Shown: positions 60,993 through 64,000 of the stretch, piece by piece | How positions within the stretch are numbered: the first letter of the stretch is position 1 | Layout of the letters: each line of letters starts with the position of its first letter | Origin: Pseudomonas sp. LRP2-20 | GTDB lineage: Bacteria; Pseudomonadota; Gammaproteobacteria; Pseudomonadales; Pseudomonadaceae | Assembly (NCBI RefSeq): GCF_024349685.1 | Contig: NZ_AP025944.1 | Coordinates: forward strand, 2,548,001 to 2,612,000 | Direction: 5' to 3' | DNA length: 64,000 nucleotides | Program-made: the position numbers and the translations under genes | Notes under the pieces: model-generated | The model's database searches: none | Seen by the model: only the letters and a program-made list of their open reading frames with translations | What the model was told of the DNA's origin: nothing

Positions 60993-62117
60993 TTACTTCT
61001 GGATACGAATGATGGGTTTGAGCGTCAGGCCTTTCTCGCTGTCTTCGGCGGCCTGGTTGATCTGTTCGAAGTCGTAGAAGCGCACCAGCTTGTCAAAGGC
61101 GAAGCGGCCTTGCAGGTACAGGTTGACCAGCTCCGGGATGAACTTCTTCGGCACGCTGTCTCCTTCGACGATGCCGCGAATGACCTTACCGCCCAGTAGC
61201 AGGTCGTTGACATCGAATTGCGCTGTGGTACCCAGCGGCGGTGCGCCGACCACCCCCAGCGCGCCACGGCTACCCAGGGCATCCACGGCCTGGCGCAGCA
61301 CTTCCGGGCGGCCGGTGGACTCCAGGGCAAACTGCACGCCGCCGCCGGTGATTTCCCGGATGGCAGCCACCGGGTCGGCCTCGCGGCTGTTGACCACGTG
61401 GGTGGCGCCCAGCTCCAGGGCCAAAGCCAGGCGTGACGGCACGACGTCGACCGCGATGATGGTTGCAGCCCCCGCGACTTGCGCGGCCAGCACGGCAGAA
61501 AGGCCAACAGCACCGCCGCCAAAGGCGGCAAAGGCGCTGCCAGGGGTTACCTTCAGCGAATTGATCACCGCGCCGGCGCCGGTCTGGATGCCGCAACCCA
61601 GCGGGCCGAGCAACTCAATTGGTGCTTCCTTGGGCACGCGTACGGTGTTGTTCTCACGCGCCAAGGCGTACGTGGCGAACGAAGACTGGGCGAAGAAGTG
61701 GTCATTTAGGGCTTGGCCCTGTGCATCCTGCAGGGCATGCTGGCCCTCGGGACCGGCCCCACTGAAGTTACGCCCGAAGAAGTCTTGGCAGTAAGCCGCC
61801 TGTCCGGCGTCGCATGCCAGGCAATGGCCGCAGTAACCGTAGGTCATCACCACGTGGTCGCCGACCGCCAGGTTCTGCACCAGCGGGCCAACAGCCTCGA
61901 CGATGCCAGACCCTTCGTGGCCCAAGACCGCCGGGAGCGGCACCGGGTAGTACTGGTCACGCACGATCATGTCGGTATGGCACATGCCGGTTGCGACCAC
62001 GCGCACTAGCACTTCATCACCTTGCGGAGCACGGATACCTGCTTGTTCTAGGACGAAAGGTGCGCCTTTGCCGCGCGTCACGGCAGCTTGAATGGGGCGG
62101 AAAAGAGGTGTCGTCAT
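60993..62117 (-). CDS. Zinc-dependent aryl-alcohol (benzyl alcohol-type) dehydrogenase
   Basis: A 374-residue medium-chain dehydrogenase. Catalytic zinc ligands are C46, H67 and a cysteine in LGCGIQTG near 175; structural zinc ligands are C96, C99, C102 and C110. The Rossmann loop is FGGGAVGLSAV (about 200). Closest in character to XylB/AreB-type benzyl alcohol dehydrogenases, which make benzaldehydes. It follows the benzaldehyde-dehydrogenase-like gene by 18 bases. Confidence 0.85.
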   Translation of the reverse strand: MTTPLFRPIQAAVTRGKGAPFVLEQAGIRAPQGDEVLVRVVATGMCHTDMIVRDQYYPVPLPAVLGHEGSGIVEAVGPLVQNLAVGDHVVMTYGYCGHCLACDAGQAAYCQDFFGRNFSGAGPEGQHALQDAQGQALNDHFFAQSSFATYALARENNTVRVPKEAPIELLGPLGCGIQTGAGAVINSLKVTPGSAFAAFGGGAVGLSAVLAAQVAGAATIIAVDVVPSRLALALELGATHVVNSREADPVAAIREITGGGVQFALESTGRPEVLRQAVDALGSRGALGVVGAPPLGTTAQFDVNDLLLGGKVIRGIVEGDSVPKKFIPELVNLYLQGRFAFDKLVRFYDFEQINQAAEDSEKGLTLKPIIRIQK

Positions 62118-62135
62118 TGTTATTGTTCTCCGGGT

Positions 62136-63605
62136 TTACAGGGGGTAGGCAGGGGCTTCGCCTTTGAGGGTAAGCCATTGCCATTGGGTGAACTCTTCCC
62201 AGTTGGCGGCACCACCGATACTGGTGCCGTTGCCGGACGCGCCGACACCGCCGAACGGGTTGATGACCTCATCGTTGACGGTCTGGTCGTTGATATGTAA
62301 CAACCCAGTGCGCAGTTGTTCGCCAAGGCGCAGGGCGCGGCCAGTGTCGCGGGAAAGGATCGCGGCGCTCAGACCGTAATCAGTGTCGTTGGCCAGCTCC
62401 ACCGCTTGGTCGTCGCTGTCGAATGGCACCACCACGGCCACCGGGCCGAAGATCTCTTCTTGGAATGCAGGGTTGTCGCGCTGCACATCGCTGAGCACCG
62501 TCGGCTGGAAGAACAGCCCGTCGGCCGAGCCACCGGTGGCAAGCGTCGCCCCGGCAGCGCGTGCGGCCTCGACGACGCGTAGGGCGTTGTCGCGCTGGGC
62601 GGTATTGATCAGCGGCCCGAGATGCACTTGGCCGCTGGTCGGGTCTCCCACGGTCAGGCTGCGCGCTTTGGCCACCAGGCGTTCGACGAAGGCGGCATAG
62701 ATGCCTCTTTGCACCAGCAAGCGCCCGGTCGACATGCAGATCTGCCCCTGGTGCAGATACACGCCCCACGTTGCGTTAGCGATGGCCAGATCGAGGTCGG
62801 CATCGTCGAGGACAATTAGCGAGTTCTTGCCACCGAGTTCCAGCGAGACTTTTTTCAGGTGGCGGCCGGCAGCTTCCCCAACTTTGCGCCCAGCGGCCGT
62901 GGAGCCGGTGAACTGGATCATCGCCACGTTGGGTGACGCCGTCAGTGCAGCGCCGGCCTCGGCGCCGCCTGGCAGCACATGCAGTACCCCATCCGGCAAG
63001 CCAGCCAGCTCGAAGATCCGGGCAATCACATGGCCGCCACATACCGCAGTGCGTGGGTCGGGTTTGAGCACCACCGCATTGCCTAACGCTAGCGCCGGAG
63101 CGACTGCGCGCATGGCCAGGTAAAGCGGAAAGTTGAACGGCGAAATCACCCCAATCACGCCAAGAGGGCGTCGCCGGGCGATGCTTAGGCGACCGGCCGT
63201 GGAGGGCAGCACTTCGCCCTGGCTGCGCGATGGTAGGGCCGAGGCTTCGTGCAGCGACTTGATGGTGATGGAGGATTCGAAGCTTGCCTTGGACTGAGTC
63301 GAGCCGCTTTCACGCACAATCCAGTCGGCGATCTCGGCCTGATACTGCTCGGCGATGGCTGCCGCCTTGCGCAGCACACTGGCGCGTTCGTCATAGGGCA
63401 GGGCATACCAGTTGCGCTGGGCTTTGGCGGCCTCCTGCGCGCTTTGCTCCACCTGCTTGGTACCAGCGTTGGCCAAGGTCCCCAGCGGCTGGCCACTGCC
63501 AGGGGAGGTGACTGTAGTGACGGGCAGTTCACCCGGAACCCAGCTCCCGGTGAACAGACGCTCGTTCCAGAGTTGGGGTGGCAATAAGGTTTCCACGCTA
63601 AGCAT
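62136..63605 (-). CDS. Benzaldehyde dehydrogenase-like aldehyde dehydrogenase
   Basis: A 489-residue NAD(P)-dependent aldehyde dehydrogenase, XylC/AreC-like. Catalytic C290 is in LHQGQICMSTGRLLV, a motif typical of aromatic aldehyde dehydrogenases, and E256 is in SLELGGKN; ISPFNFPLYL holds the oxyanion asparagine. It would oxidise aryl aldehydes to benzoates and is the first gene behind the sigma-54 promoter. A GTG at 63596, eight bases from AAAGGA, is an alternative start three codons later and is better spaced than the ATG at 63605. Confidence 0.85.
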   Translation of the reverse strand: MLSVETLLPPQLWNERLFTGSWVPGELPVTTVTSPGSGQPLGTLANAGTKQVEQSAQEAAKAQRNWYALPYDERASVLRKAAAIAEQYQAEIADWIVRESGSTQSKASFESSITIKSLHEASALPSRSQGEVLPSTAGRLSIARRRPLGVIGVISPFNFPLYLAMRAVAPALALGNAVVLKPDPRTAVCGGHVIARIFELAGLPDGVLHVLPGGAEAGAALTASPNVAMIQFTGSTAAGRKVGEAAGRHLKKVSLELGGKNSLIVLDDADLDLAIANATWGVYLHQGQICMSTGRLLVQRGIYAAFVERLVAKARSLTVGDPTSGQVHLGPLINTAQRDNALRVVEAARAAGATLATGGSADGLFFQPTVLSDVQRDNPAFQEEIFGPVAVVVPFDSDDQAVELANDTDYGLSAAILSRDTGRALRLGEQLRTGLLHINDQTVNDEVINPFGGVGASGNGTSIGGAANWEEFTQWQWLTLKGEAPAYPL

Positions 63606-63635
63606 CCTTTATGTTGTTGTAGTCAGGATGCTTAT

Positions 63636-63651
63636 TGCAGAGGGCATGCCA
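63636..63651 (-). promoter_or_regulatory. Sigma-54 (-24/-12) promoter of the aryl-alcohol cluster
   Basis: On the minus strand TGGCATGCCCTCTGCA matches TGGCAC-N5-TTGCA at 9 of 11 fixed positions, with the invariant GG and GC at the correct distance. It ends 31 bases upstream of the benzaldehyde dehydrogenase start and fits the cluster's sigma-54 activator. Confidence 0.7.
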
Positions 63652-63704
63652 ACGAGCTGCTGGGGCTAGATTCCGGCGTATTAGTGCGGAGGGTGTACAG
63701 CGTT

Positions 63705-63743
63705 TGAACAATTACCTGCGCTCGAAGTGTTCAGATTCTGAAC
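63705..63743. promoter_or_regulatory. Probable upstream activator sites
   Basis: GTTCAGATTCTGAAC (63729-63743) is a perfect palindrome with 6-bp arms. A further TGAACA at 63705-63710 pairs with TGTTCA at 63728-63733. They lie 70-100 bp upstream of the sigma-54 promoter, the normal place for enhancer sites. Confidence 0.5.
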
Positions 63744-63821
63744 GTTGCAAATACTCATGCGCAGATGGACATACCTGTATGTTTGGCTCGTTGCACAGGA
63801 ATCATCGGGGTTGATCGAGTC

Positions 63822-63875
63822 CGCTTTGGGTCGATAGCGGTCGGTCGCGAATGGCTGCTAACGACCCAAAGCAGC
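63822..63875. repeat. GCTTTGGGTCG / CGACCCAAAGC inverted repeat
   Basis: CGCTTTGGGTCGATAGC (63822-63838) and GCTAACGACCCAAAGC (about 63857-63872) form an imperfect hairpin. Related sequence occurs near 58088, and more distant forms near 56539 and 56735. Apart from this, 63744-64000 shows no gene I can support. Confidence 0.5.
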
Positions 63876-64000
63876 CCTTCGTGCGGGGCAGCAATCGGCC
63901 AATAGCAGTCAGTCGACTGCTCGGATGCGGAAGATTAAGCTGGCGTTCTTTTGCGTGCATGGGCGGGCGTATGGCTGAGGTCTATCAGGGGAGTTGCTTA

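Overview
The window is high-GC chromosomal DNA with the gene content, short overlapping operons and REP-type intergenic palindromes of a Pseudomonas, most likely of the P. putida group. The organism assignment is inference from gene order (arginine transaminase locus, mesXD, pst cluster) and from repeats of the type carrying GTGGGAGCGGGCTTGCC. About 61 protein genes were recognised. No rRNA, tRNA, CRISPR array, phage or insertion-sequence transposase was seen.

Layout. 1-4.5 kb: the 3' end of pstS and pstCAB (phosphate uptake), a strong terminator, then a coupled pair encoding a degenerate Fic-like protein and a HAD-like phosphatase. 4.6-8.5 kb: a palindromic repeat, an NCS1 permease, two L,D-transpeptidases. 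8.5-11.3 kb: arsRBCH arsenic resistance. 11.4-18.3 kb: a LysR-controlled operon of four translationally coupled junctions (ketopantoate-reductase-like, VOC, MaoC, class III CoA-transferase, AroE-like), then AroQ-like and an MFS exporter or importer. It looks like an uncharacterised catabolic pathway. 18.3-22.4 kb: cytosine-permease-like transporter, cysteine hydrolase, enoyl-CoA hydratase and TetR regulator.

22.4-36.5 kb is an arginine transaminase (ATA) locus: AruR, a periplasmic binding protein, hybrid kinase AruS, an APC permease, an acyl-CoA module (hydratase, dehydrogenase, NDP-forming ligase), AruI, AruH and an aldehyde dehydrogenase. 36.7-43.2 kb: an Rrf2 regulator divergent from a peptide/opine-type ABC transporter and a flavodoxin-fold quinone reductase. 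43.2-48.3 kb: a polyamine-type module (PuuB-like oxidase, SpuD-like binding protein, SpuC-like transaminase, LuxR regulator).

48.3-52.1 kb is the most distinctive part: an ECF sigma factor with a NrsF-type membrane anti-sigma, divergent from a bufferin-type RiPP operon (DUF2282 precursor, DUF692 MNIO enzyme, DUF2063 partner, DoxX). The two arms carry near-identical promoters, TGTAACCC-N14-GCGAACTA, and the sigma-gene copy overlaps the nominal sigma start codon. 52.1-57.8 kb: a class V aminotransferase, the oxygen-dependent methionine synthase pair mesX-mesD with metR and a perfect MetR box, REP elements, and a cupin and a GNAT gene. 58.2-63.6 kb: an aryl-alcohol cluster (benzaldehyde dehydrogenase, benzyl-alcohol-type dehydrogenase, outer-membrane channel, sigma-54 activator) behind a recognisable -24/-12 promoter and upstream palindrome.
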